Shown: positions 8,767 to 17,172 of the stretch, one piece after another
Position numbering within the stretch: position 1 is the stretch's first letter
How the letters are laid out: every line of letters starts with the position of its first letter
NCBI GenBank assembly: GCA_021208265.1
Contig: JAJOJU010000016.1
Location: forward strand, 1 to 42,395
Direction of reading: 5' to 3'
From: Alphaproteobacteria bacterium
Lineage (GTDB): Bacteria; Pseudomonadota; Alphaproteobacteria; Micavibrionales; Micavibrionaceae
Length of the DNA: 42,395 nt
Notes under the pieces: model-generated
Seen by the model: only the letters and a program-made list of their open reading frames with translations
Databases searched by the model: none
What the model was told of the DNA's origin: nothing
Program-made: the position numbers and the translations under genes

Positions 8767-9602
8767 TTATGCAGCTTTTACCAGATGCGGGCTGTTTTCG
8801 TGAACATAAAGACCGCGCTGGCCCGGCATGGGTTTAAAGACATCCGTGATGCCGATCACGGTTTCTGCACCACCAAGGAAGAGAAAGCCATCCGGCGCCA
8901 GATGTTTGGACATACGGTTCAGGATATCAGCTTTGGTTTTTTCATCGAAATAGATCAAAACATTACGACAGAAGATAATATCGAACTGACCGAACGCCGC
9001 CATGCTTTCCAACAGGTTAAAGGGCTGATAGCTGATCATCTTGCGAATGGGCTCGTTGATACGCCATTTATCGCCTTCTTGCGTGAAATATTTCATGAGC
9101 AGCTGAATAGGCAGGCCGCGCTGGACTTCGAACTGGGTGTACAGGCCTTCCCGCGCCTTTGCCAGAATTTCATCGGACAGGTCAGTGCCGATAATTTCAT
9201 TCCGCCAGCCTGTAAACTGGGTTTCCATCTCTTTTAAAATCATGGCGATGGAGTAGGGTTCCTGCCCGCTGGAGGCCGCCGCGCACCATGTCCGCATGCG
9301 GCGGTGGTTCATCCGGGTTTTCAGCATATGGGGAAGAACAACTTCCTTCAGGCGGTCGAACGGGTTCTGATCACGGAAGAAGGATGTTTCATTCGTGGTC
9401 ATGGCCTCCACGATATCCTTGACCATTTGCTTGTCGGGAACACCTTGCAGGGCGATGGTCAGTGTGTTCAGGCCGTCAAACCCCCATTTTTCGCCACAGG
9501 GTTCAGGCGGGATTCCAGCAGATAAGCTTTGTCCGGCGTGATTACAAGGCCGGATCGTTCCTTTAAAAGCGCCTGATATATGTCGAAGTCAGTTAACCGC
9601 AT
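8767..9602 (-). CDS. cheR: Chemotaxis protein methyltransferase CheR (frameshift near 9481-9491)
   Basis: CheR methylates glutamates of chemoreceptors using SAM. As read, the frame starting MRLTDFDIYQALLKERSG at 9602 stops early after VAKNGG. One base missing in the A5/G5 run at 9481-9491 restores GFDGLNTLTIALQG and joins the 219-residue downstream frame, giving about 278 residues, the usual CheR length. The N-terminal helical domain is followed by the SAM-binding Rossmann domain (TWCAAASSGQEPYSIAM, later FDIIFCRNVLIYF). It ends the cheAWYBR operon, 29 bases after cheB. Confidence 0.92.
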
Positions 9603-9631
9603 GTGCTTTTTTCTTTGTTATGGTGTTGGTT

Positions 9632-10736
9632 CTATAATCCTGTTGCAACTTTTCTTACCCATGGTCCGATATCGTTTAACGGCATCACGGCGGAACAAAC
9701 CCCGGCCATGGCGACAGCCCCCGGCATGCCCCAGACTACGCTGGTTTGCTGATCCTGCGCAACGACCCGTCCGCCGGCATCCACAAGCAGTTGCGCACTT
9801 TTTTTGTCCGTCATTTCCCATCCCGGTCAGGATGACACATAAAATTTTGCGGCCATATATAGGGATAAGTGAGCGCAGCATGGGGTCGACAGCGGGCTTG
9901 CAGAAATTTTCAGCTGGACCATCATCAATCTTGATGGTTGTGCCGTTACCCGATTTTTCAAACAACATATGAAAGCCGCCGGGCGCAACGTAGGCTTTGC
10001 CCGGTTCCAGCAACATGCCGTTCTCGCCTTCAGCTGTGGGCAAGCCTGTTTGCTGGGTTAAGTGTTGAGCCAGAATGCGTGTGAATGTAGCGGGCATGTG
10101 CTGTGTGATGACGATGGGTATGGTAAGACCGGTCATGTTTTTCAGGACATTCATCAAGGCTTGCGGACCGCCTGTCGAGCTGCCGATGACGATAATATCA
10201 GGGCGGCCCTGATAATCCGCTGAACTATTGCGCAAGGTAAAATTAGGCTTGGGGGCAGCAGGTGCAGGAGCTGCTGCTGGCTTATTGGTTGCGCTTTGTT
10301 GTGGGGAACCGGATTGCGTAGATTGTGCCTGTTCAGGCCGTTCGGCATGCGCCAGAGCCGCCAGGTGTTTTATCTTCTGGATCAGGATTTTTTGGAATTC
10401 CGAGCCGATTTTTGCTTCACCCGGCCCTGGCTTTACAACACATTCCACAGCACCGAGGGATAGGGCCTTCAAGCTGACTTGCGCCCCCCGCTCCGTTAAG
10501 GCGGAAAACATGATCACGCGTGATGAGGGTGATTTTTCAAGGATTTTGGGCAGCGCACTGAGGCCGTCCATCACCGGCATTTCAATGTCCAGAATGACGA
10601 TATCCGGCTTTTTATCGCCCACGATATCAACCGCCAGCTGTCCGTTGCTAAGCGAGGAAACAACCTTTAACGCCGGATCATTTTCAAGCAGCGCCGTAAG
10701 TCCGCCGCGAATAACGGCGGAATCGTCTACTAACAT
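9632..10736 (-). CDS. cheB: Chemotaxis response regulator / protein-glutamate methylesterase CheB (frameshift at 9799-9805)
   Basis: CheB removes methyl groups from receptors when phosphorylated by CheA. A receiver domain (LVDDSAVIRGG, then DIVILDIEMPVMDG with the phosphoacceptor Asp) is joined by an Ala/Pro/Gln linker to the methylesterase domain, which shows VIGSSTGGPQ (Ser), ITQHMPATF (His) and LTGMGNDG (Asp). After NDG the frame derails at an A7 run (9799-9805). With six A's it reads QKSAQLLVDAGGRVVAQD and ends at 9632, giving about 367 residues. The only ATG is at 10736, inside the first beta strand. The frame is open back to the cheY stop, and PVRIMLVDD suggests an upstream start. Confidence 0.92.
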
Positions 10737-10808
10737 AATCCGGACCGGGGTGTCAGCGGAGAAGGCGACGGAAGGGGCGTTGGTTAAAATGTTACTCGCC
10801 TCCCTGTC

Positions 10809-11189
10809 TTAATTAGCAGGGGGCGCTGTAAGGCCGATTTGCAAGAATTTCGATTCAATAATCTCACTATCAAACGGCTTCATGATGTATTCATTGGCGC
10901 CGGCTTGAATAGCGCGCTGGATATGGGAGATATCGTTTTCTGTTGTACAGAACACAACTTTTGGTGTTTGACCGTTTTCCATCTGGCGCAGTTTTTCCAG
11001 AAATTCTATCCCGCTCATCACCGGCATGTTCCAGTCCAGCAGGATGGCATCGGGCATTTGTATCTTGCAAGCATCATAGGCCTGTTGTCCGTCCTCTGCT
11101 TCGCTGCAGCTAAAGCCCAGATCCTCAACAATGCGCCGTGCTACTTTGCGGACAACACGGCTGTCATCGACAACAAGACATGATTTCAT
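10809..11189 (-). CDS. cheY: Chemotaxis response regulator CheY
   Basis: This is a single receiver domain of 126 residues with the acidic pocket DD at 8-9, phosphoacceptor Asp52 in ILLDWNMPVMSG, the Thr of VVFCTTEND and the Lys of YIMKPF. It carries the CheA phosphoryl group to the flagellar motor or, in alphaproteobacteria with several CheYs, acts as a modulator or phosphate sink. It lies between cheW and cheB in the operon. The Trp after the phosphorylated Asp (DWNMPVM) is common in alphaproteobacterial CheY proteins. Confidence 0.93.
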   Translation of the reverse strand: MKSCLVVDDSRVVRKVARRIVEDLGFSCSEAEDGQQAYDACKIQMPDAILLDWNMPVMSGIEFLEKLRQMENGQTPKVVFCTTENDISHIQRAIQAGANEYIMKPFDSEIIESKFLQIGLTAPPAN

Positions 11190-11282
11190 AACGGTATCCC
11201 CAGATTATTCTTTCTCTTCCTAAGGTAGCATAAAAAGTATAAGCAAAATCTAAATTACTTCCCAATTTATGCCCTGCTTGTA

Positions 11283-11762
11283 TCAGGCGTTTACGGATCC
11301 CAGAAATTTAGGAACATCCATAACAATCAAAAGCTTGTCCTTCAGGCGGTATATGCCTGATGAGACTTCGCGCCAAAGCGGGTCAAGGGTAGAAGGATTT
11401 TTCTCAAACGTATCATCGCTCAACGATAAAACATCGCCCACCTTGTCGATAATCAGACTGTACAGCTCACTTTCATGTTCAACAACCACACTCATTTCCT
11501 GGGATGATTTATTGTCGTTTTCAGGCAATCCTAAACGCTTGCGGACATTAATCGCTGTGACAATGCGCCCGCGCAGGTTGAGTGATCCTGCCACCTCGGG
11601 CGGTGCCAGCGGAATTTTTGTAACCTTTTGCTTGCCAAGAACGTCCTGAACCTGAAGTACGGGGATGCCGAACATCTGGTCGCCGATCTGAATGGTCAGG
11701 AAATCGCTGGAACGTTTGCGGTATTCATCAGCCGCTTCCATATCTTCATGCCACTGGGTCAT
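11283..11762 (-). CDS. cheW: Chemotaxis coupling protein CheW
   Basis: This 159-residue protein consists of one CheW (SH3-like) domain that bridges receptors and CheA. Typical features are FLTIQIGDQMFGIPV at the start, LAPPEVAGSLNLRGRIV with the conserved NLRG, and a C-terminal strand DKLLIVMDVPKFL. It has about 20 extra polar residues at the N-terminus. It starts 40 bases after the cheA stop and is co-transcribed with cheA and cheY. Confidence 0.95.
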   Translation of the reverse strand: MTQWHEDMEAADEYRKRSSDFLTIQIGDQMFGIPVLQVQDVLGKQKVTKIPLAPPEVAGSLNLRGRIVTAINVRKRLGLPENDNKSSQEMSVVVEHESELYSLIIDKVGDVLSLSDDTFEKNPSTLDPLWREVSSGIYRLKDKLLIVMDVPKFLGSVNA

Positions 11763-11802
11763 GTTTTTCTCCTGTTTTATTTTTATCCGTGTCCGGCAGT
11801 TT

Positions 11803-14523
11803 TTATATCAGCCGTATGGCTTTGTTCTGCCAGGGTCTGCGAATGGTGGTCAGCAGGGTATCCTTGTCGAACTTGGCGATATATTTGTAAAACCCGACTT
11901 CCAGACCACGTTCTATGTCCTGCGGGGTGGCGTGCGATGTAAGGGCCACCAGCGGGGTGTCTTGCCAGTTGCTGCCGGTTTTGATCTTGCGGGCAAATTC
12001 AAATCCATCCATTTCCGGCATTTCGATATCGCTGACGATCACATCAAACTGCGCGCCGTTTTCACATAATTTTAGTGCATCACCCGCATTATCGGTTGAT
12101 GTCACATCATATCCGGCGACCCGCAGCAAAGGTACAATCATGTTGCGGAAGAACGGGCTGTCATCGACCAGAAGGACGTGGCGGCGGTTATGCCCCCGCC
12201 CGGCAGCGGCTTCACCGGCACTGGTGAAGGGGGTATCGTCATGGTCTTTAAACCACTGTGAACCAAGCGAGTTCAGGAAGTGGCCAATATCGATTACATC
12301 TGTTGCCTTCCCGGCAATGATTGCGCTGCCCATGATACCGGGTTGTGAAACGCCTGTCTGAACATCAACGAATTCTTCGGTGATATCAACGATTTCATCA
12401 ACAATAATCCCCATGCTTTGGCCTTTGTCGGAAAATACCAAAACCGGTTTATCGTCCGCCCCTTCCAGATGTACGCCATGATTAAAGGGAACCAGCGGCA
12501 TAAGTGCGCCGCGGTATTGGATAACCATCTTGTCGCCGGAGTGTTCAATATTCGACATTTTGAAGTTTTCAAGCCGTGCGACCAGTGACAATGGTACGGT
12601 TTTCGGTGTGCTATCCCCGGCCCGGAACAGCAGCAGAGAGGTTTTCTCATCATTACCGAATAATCCGGTTGCTTCCTGATCTGTCGAGGCCTTGCTTTCA
12701 CTGACATCCAGCTCGCCCGAAGCGCGTGCCAGACCGTTGGGGTCCAGAATCATAATGACTGAGCCATCACCCAGAATGGTATTGCCTGAGAAAAGCTCGA
12801 TCCCGCGCAGCATCTGCGCCACAGGTTTCACCACGATTTCTTCGGTATCAAACACCTTGTCGACAATAATCCCGAAGCTGTGACCACCGACATGGGTTAC
12901 CACCAGATATTTGTTAAGATAGCGGTCCTGCATATCCGCCTCATCATCGCGTTCGTCTTCAAGCTTGAGAGTGTTGCTCAGATTAAGGAGGGGGAGCAAG
13001 CGGTCACGCAGGCGATAAACAGGCGTGCCCTTGATGCTTTCAATTTTTGTGCTGCTGGCGGCGGATACCAATACCAGCTCTTGCACGGAAAGTTGGGGAA
13101 TGGCAAAGCGTTCACCGCCTGATTCAACAATCAGGGCAGATACAATAGCCAGCGTCAGCGGGATTTTAATGGTAAAGGTCGATCCCTCTCCTTCTACCGA
13201 TTTAAGCTCAATTGACCCACCGATTTTTTCAATATTCGTGCGCACCACATCCATACCCACGCCACGCCCGGAAACGGATGTTACTTTCTCAGCCGTTGAG
13301 AAACCGGCACGGAAAATAAATTGCTGGATCTGGCTGGGGCTCATGCCATTAAGTTCGTCTTCCGTGGCAAGGCCGTTTTCTATGGCTTTGCGGCGAATAC
13401 GGTCAACAGCCAAACCTTTGCCGTCATCAGAAATTTGAATGATGATGTGCCCACCTTCATGGAAGGCATTCAGGAGGATTTTACCGGTTTCAGGCTTTCC
13501 GGCTTTTTTGCGGCTTTCTATATCTTCCACCCCGTGATCGGCAGAATTGCGAACCATGTGTGTTAGCGGGTCTTTGATAAGTTCCAGAACCTGACGGTCC
13601 AGTTCCGTATCCTGCCCGCGCATTTCAAGGTCAATTTTTTTACCTAATTCCATCGCCAGATCACGGATGATACGCGGTAGTTTCGACCACGCATTGCCGA
13701 TAGGCTGCATGCGGGTTTTCATGACGCCGTCTTGTAATTCAGACACTACCTGATTGAGGCGTTGCAACGGTGCAGAATAATCGCTCTGCTGCAATGTGCG
13801 GGAAATCAGCAAAAGCTGGTTGCGGGTCAGCACCAGTTCGCTGACCATGGTCATCAGGTTTTCCAGTACATCCACGTTTACGCGCAACGTTTGAGCAGCC
13901 AGAGCACTTTCTTTGTGCTCAGCTCCGTCACTGCCGCCGCTGCAGCGGGTGGGATCTCGGTTTTTGCGGGAGGGGGCGGCGGTGTTTCCGTAGTTTCGTT
14001 CCATCATGGAGGCTGCCGGAACAGGTTCGAAAATCATATCTTCAGTGGGTTCGGAAGCGGCTTCTTCCGCCGGAGCTTCAGCAAAAATATCCTCTACTGC
14101 TGCGTCTACTGGTGCCGCGGGGGCGGCATCACTGCCGCCGCCATCGCGGCCTTCGTAAACGATATCCAGTTTTTCAATCAGTTCGGCGTAATCGCGGTCG
14201 GGTTCTTTTCCCGTTTGCTCAATTTGGCTGACGATATATTTAATGGCGTCTAGAGATTCAAAAATCAGTGTTACGTATGCAGGTGTTACCTGCAAGTCAC
14301 CATCACGGAAACGGCCCAGCACGTTTTCGGCGTGGTGCGCCACTTTGGCCAGTTTGGGAAGGTCAAGGAATCCACATGTGCCTTTAATAGTATGCATCAG
14401 GCGGAAGATTTTACTGAGCAGATCCTTGTCATTCGGATTTTGTTCAAGATGAACAAGATCGTTATCAAGCTCTTCCAAGCTTTCATTGGTTTCGGTAAGA
14501 AAGTCGACAACGAGATCATCCAT
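11803..14523 (-). CDS. cheA: Chemotaxis histidine kinase CheA with extra CheW-like and C-terminal receiver domains
   Basis: This 906-residue kinase phosphorylates CheY and CheB. The order is: HPt domain (phosphorylated His44 in RLMHTIKGT), an acidic Ala/Glu linker in place of a clear CheY-binding P2 domain (about 130-205), a dimerisation helix pair (NLMTMVSELVLTRNQ), the ATPase core (HMVRNSADHGVE, DDGKGLAVDRIR, GRGVGMDVVRTNIE), and a first CheW-like domain. A second CheW-like domain follows (about 640-765, GQSMGIIVDEIVDITEEFVD) and then a receiver domain (about 785-900, LLVDDSPFF, VIVSDIEMPEMDGFEF). The final receiver makes this a hybrid CheA. It is the first gene of cheAWYBR. Confidence 0.96.
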   Translation of the reverse strand: MDDLVVDFLTETNESLEELDNDLVHLEQNPNDKDLLSKIFRLMHTIKGTCGFLDLPKLAKVAHHAENVLGRFRDGDLQVTPAYVTLIFESLDAIKYIVSQIEQTGKEPDRDYAELIEKLDIVYEGRDGGGSDAAPAAPVDAAVEDIFAEAPAEEAASEPTEDMIFEPVPAASMMERNYGNTAAPSRKNRDPTRCSGGSDGAEHKESALAAQTLRVNVDVLENLMTMVSELVLTRNQLLLISRTLQQSDYSAPLQRLNQVVSELQDGVMKTRMQPIGNAWSKLPRIIRDLAMELGKKIDLEMRGQDTELDRQVLELIKDPLTHMVRNSADHGVEDIESRKKAGKPETGKILLNAFHEGGHIIIQISDDGKGLAVDRIRRKAIENGLATEDELNGMSPSQIQQFIFRAGFSTAEKVTSVSGRGVGMDVVRTNIEKIGGSIELKSVEGEGSTFTIKIPLTLAIVSALIVESGGERFAIPQLSVQELVLVSAASSTKIESIKGTPVYRLRDRLLPLLNLSNTLKLEDERDDEADMQDRYLNKYLVVTHVGGHSFGIIVDKVFDTEEIVVKPVAQMLRGIELFSGNTILGDGSVIMILDPNGLARASGELDVSESKASTDQEATGLFGNDEKTSLLLFRAGDSTPKTVPLSLVARLENFKMSNIEHSGDKMVIQYRGALMPLVPFNHGVHLEGADDKPVLVFSDKGQSMGIIVDEIVDITEEFVDVQTGVSQPGIMGSAIIAGKATDVIDIGHFLNSLGSQWFKDHDDTPFTSAGEAAAGRGHNRRHVLLVDDSPFFRNMIVPLLRVAGYDVTSTDNAGDALKLCENGAQFDVIVSDIEMPEMDGFEFARKIKTGSNWQDTPLVALTSHATPQDIERGLEVGFYKYIAKFDKDTLLTTIRRPWQNKAIRLI

Positions 14524-14616
14524 GAATCCGGCCCTTTTTAAAATTTATAGTGCGAGGCAATTACTCAAGGATAGGCCGGGAAGCGTTAAAATTCTCCTTA
14601 TAAGGCCATACGCATG

Positions 14617-14625
14617 AGTATAGCA
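14617..14625 (-). promoter_or_regulatory. Candidate extended -10 promoter for cheA
   Basis: On the minus strand TGCTATACT (an extended -10 with TG-N-TATACT) lies about 95 bases before the cheA start, in the 198-base gap between chpT and cheA. No good -35 hexamer is seen at 17 bases, as expected when an extended -10 is used. The rest of the gap shows no gene or clear terminator. Confidence 0.3.
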
Positions 14626-14721
14626 TAAGTTCCGAATCAAGATAATCCCCAATTTTCAAGGCATTAGGGCGTATGCAGTGTAATACTTTGGTATGTTATG
14701 CTGTTTTGTCGCCCTGCTTTT

Positions 14722-15363
14722 TTAGAGCGGACATACAAGCTTGAAAGCGAAAACACCGCTGTCATTCTGGGTGCTTTCCGTATGGTAGCCATAGGCCTTT
14801 AACAAAAGATTCATTGTAAAAGCGTGCATCTGGCGGGGGGTTAGGGCATCGGCTGGAATATATTCGTTCAGCGCCTTGACAAGATCAGGCTTCAGGCCGG
14901 CGTCATCACCCGTGGCCGTAATAATAATGGATGTGTCATCGTGCCCCTTTACCGTGACCGTACCGCCTTTGGGCAGGGCTTCCACACATAACAGCAGCGC
15001 GCACATCAAAATCTTGCCGAACGCTGCGGGGCGTTCTTCCGGGCCGAGCGGGGCGTAAGGGTCCCAGTCCTGTTTCACTTTTTTATCGAGATCGATAAAC
15101 GCGCCGAAAATTTTATGAACGTCTTCCGGCTTGATGGAGCTGTCTGCCCCGCCGGCGCCATAGGCCATGCGGTAGGCCTGCAACTTGGCGGAGCCTTGCT
15201 TGGCGCTGAAATTGATAAGGCCGAGGATATCATCTGCGCCTTCAATCTCCATATCCTCCAAAAACTCAACGCCATTCGCCACCGCGCCCACAGGCGAGAT
15301 CAGGTCGTGACAGATTTTGGAGGCCAGAAGTTCAAGAACATGGATGTCGATAGTTTCAGTCAT
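14722..15363 (-). CDS. chpT: Histidine phosphotransferase ChpT
   Basis: This 213-residue protein begins with a histidine-kinase-like dimerisation helix, ELLASKICHDLISPVGAVANG, where His19 is the expected phosphoacceptor. A degenerate ATPase-like domain follows, with no N, G1 or G2 boxes. This is the known architecture of ChpT, which passes phosphate from the hybrid kinase CckA to CtrA and CpdR in alphaproteobacteria. It starts 8 bases after pmm and is probably translated from the same message. It is relevant because CtrA-type boxes occur at 448-7137 in this window. Confidence 0.85.
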   Translation of the reverse strand: MTETIDIHVLELLASKICHDLISPVGAVANGVEFLEDMEIEGADDILGLINFSAKQGSAKLQAYRMAYGAGGADSSIKPEDVHKIFGAFIDLDKKVKQDWDPYAPLGPEERPAAFGKILMCALLLCVEALPKGGTVTVKGHDDTSIIITATGDDAGLKPDLVKALNEYIPADALTPRQMHAFTMNLLLKAYGYHTESTQNDSGVFAFKLVCPL

Positions 15364-15371
15364 AAGCGGGA

Positions 15372-16778
15372 TTAGCCTTTGGGAACGGTGAGTTTGTAGC
15401 CGAGCTGGCTGACCTCATCTTGGGCCATTTTGGTAAGTCTTTCAAGCCCTTCCACGGTGCTGCTTTCGGCGCGGGCCACCAGAACGCTTTGCGTGTTGGA
15501 GGGGCGCAGCAGCCACCAGCCATCAGGCGTAGAGACGCGCACGCCATCGATCGTATCAATCGAAACACCTTGCTGAGCCTTGGCTTTCAAGCTGGCATGC
15601 ACGCGGGGGACGAGATCAAATTTCTCGGCTTCCTCCACATCAATGCGGATTTCCGGGGTGCTTTGCAGGTTCTGCACGTGGCTGGTTAGCTCGGAAAGTT
15701 TTTTGCCCGATCGCGCCACGATATTAATCAGGCGCACGGCACAATAAAGCGCATCGTCAAAACCGAAATATTTATCAGCGAAGAAAATGTGGCCGGAAAG
15801 CTCGCCTGCCAGCGGGGCATTCAGCTCCGCCATTTTGGCTTTGATCAGGGAATGCCCGGTCTTCCACATCACAGGTGTGCCGCCCATTTTCTTGATTTCA
15901 TCAAACATAACTTGTGAGCATTTCACATCGCCGATGATCGGCGCGCCGGGTGTATCTTGCAGAATTTCCGAGGCATAGAGCGTCATCAAAATATCGCAGC
16001 GGAGCACATTGCCTTCATCATCCACCACGCCGATACGGTCGGCATCGCCGTCAAAAGCGATACCGAGATCACATTTGTGCTGGGCTACAAGGCCTTTTAG
16101 ATCAATCAGGTTTTCATCTACCGTGGGGTCAGGGTGGTGGTTGGGGAAATGTCCATCGATATCCTCATAAATAAGGTGGTGCGTACCCGGCAGCTTTTTA
16201 GTGAGCATTTGCAGGGTTTCGCCGCCTGCGCCATTTCCGGCATCCCAGCCGATGGTGAGAGGCTCGGCATTTTCAAGATCAAGCAGCAGGCGGTTCACGT
16301 AAGCTTCGCGCACATCCAGCGTTTCTTCAATGCCGCCTTCCAGTTCGTCAAAATCGTGGGCATCGGCAAGCGCGCCTAAGTGCTGGATGGTATCCCCATA
16401 GACGCCCTTTTTCTGGAGCATCATCTTAAAGCCGTTGTAATCAGGCGGGTTGTGGGAGCCCGTGACCATAATCCCCGCATCACCCAGATATTCCTTCACG
16501 GAAAAATAAAGCATGGGCGTGGGGCCAAGGCCGATATTAACCACCTTCGCGCCTGTTTTTTGTAAGCCTTCGGACAAGGCTGCCGCCAGACCGGGAGAGC
16601 TTAAACGCCCGTCATATCCCACATAAATGATCGGGTGATCCATCAGGCTTTCGCGTTTCACATAGGTGCCGAAGGCTAGCCCCAAAGCATGGGCATCCTC
16701 TTCCGACAGCGTTTTTCCGATCTGGCCGCGAATATCGTATTCGCGCAGGATTGTGGGGTTGAAAGTGTGGTGGGACAT
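15372..16778 (-). CDS. Phosphomannomutase / phosphoglucomutase
   Basis: This alpha-D-phosphohexomutase of 468 residues interconverts hexose 6- and 1-phosphates for envelope polysaccharide precursors. It has REYDIRGQIGKTL at the N-terminus, the catalytic serine loop TGSHNPPDYNGFKM, the metal-binding DGDADRIGVVD, the sugar-specificity loop GELSGH and the phosphate-binding RPSNTQS. Length and domain order match the bacterial PMM/PGM (AlgC-type) family. Mannose versus glucose preference cannot be read from sequence. galU nearby supports a role in nucleotide-sugar supply. Confidence 0.93.
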   Translation of the reverse strand: MSHHTFNPTILREYDIRGQIGKTLSEEDAHALGLAFGTYVKRESLMDHPIIYVGYDGRLSSPGLAAALSEGLQKTGAKVVNIGLGPTPMLYFSVKEYLGDAGIMVTGSHNPPDYNGFKMMLQKKGVYGDTIQHLGALADAHDFDELEGGIEETLDVREAYVNRLLLDLENAEPLTIGWDAGNGAGGETLQMLTKKLPGTHHLIYEDIDGHFPNHHPDPTVDENLIDLKGLVAQHKCDLGIAFDGDADRIGVVDDEGNVLRCDILMTLYASEILQDTPGAPIIGDVKCSQVMFDEIKKMGGTPVMWKTGHSLIKAKMAELNAPLAGELSGHIFFADKYFGFDDALYCAVRLINIVARSGKKLSELTSHVQNLQSTPEIRIDVEEAEKFDLVPRVHASLKAKAQQGVSIDTIDGVRVSTPDGWWLLRPSNTQSVLVARAESSTVEGLERLTKMAQDEVSQLGYKLTVPKG

Positions 16779-16790
16779 GTCTTTTTGTTT

Positions 16791-16814
16791 TCCCGGCGAA
16801 AGCCGGGATCCATG
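16791..16814. repeat. Inverted palindromic repeat, left copy
   Basis: This 24-base sequence is the exact reverse complement of 17136-17159. Its core CCCGGCGAAAGCCGGG folds as a 6-bp stem with a GAAA loop and is followed by ATCCATG. It lies between the GIY-YIG stop and the pmm start. Confidence 0.85.
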
Positions 16815-16816
16815 AG

Positions 16817-17122
16817 TTAGTTAATCGATTTCACAAAACTATCATAAAGATCAAACCAATGCGGGTTACTTTTTTCAATCATTTCAATTTTCCAAAGCCT
16901 TTTCCATTCTTTGATGTTTCTTTCACGCTTCTGGCCTTCGAGAATATCCTCGTGGCGTTCGTAATAAACCAGTTGTTTCAGGCCGTATTTTTTTGTGAAA
17001 CCTTCAAAAATCTCCTCCCGGTGTTCAATCATGCGGCGCTGGAGGTCGTTTGTAAAACCAGTATAAAGCGTACCGTAGCGTTTGTTTGTCAGTATATACA
17101 CGTAGTAATACTTCTGGTTCAT
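16817..17122 (-). CDS. GIY-YIG domain nuclease-like protein
   Basis: This 101-residue protein consists of one GIY-YIG domain. YYVYILTNKRYGTLYTGFTND carries the two motif halves (YVYIL and LYTGFT), followed by the conserved Arg in LQRRMIEH and a Glu in the helix region (LEGQKRERNIKEWKR). Small stand-alone proteins of this kind (the UPF0213/YhbQ-like group) are widespread, with unclear function. Exact inverted repeats flank the gene, no good ribosome binding site precedes the ATG at 17122, and it interrupts what looks like a galU-pmm-chpT gene order. Confidence 0.88.
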   Translation of the reverse strand: MNQKYYYVYILTNKRYGTLYTGFTNDLQRRMIEHREEIFEGFTKKYGLKQLVYYERHEDILEGQKRERNIKEWKRLWKIEMIEKSNPHWFDLYDSFVKSIN

Positions 17123-17135
17123 GGGGCCGTCCGGG

Positions 17136-17159
17136 CATGGATCCCGGCTTTCGCCGGGA
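17136..17159. repeat. Inverted palindromic repeat, right copy
   Basis: This is the exact reverse complement of 16791-16814, located between the galU stop and the GIY-YIG start. The same hairpin-forming core (CCCGGCTTTCGCCGGG on this strand) is present. Confidence 0.85.
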
Positions 17160-17172
17160 AGGCAGTTATAAT

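Larger units (their letters stand above)
16791..17159 (-). mobile_element. Putative small mobile unit: GIY-YIG gene between inverted palindromic repeats
   Basis: About 370 bases consist of one GIY-YIG gene with an exact 24-base inverted repeat at each end, wedged between pmm and galU. No transposase or obvious target duplication is visible. The arrangement resembles a REP-like palindrome paired with its own endonuclease gene. Mobility is inference from this structure. Confidence 0.5.

Noticed and set aside
13762-14253. Plus-strand open frame of 163 residues inside cheA
   Set aside because: It is a pure antisense shadow of the intact CheA frame, with low-complexity Gly/Phe-rich composition.
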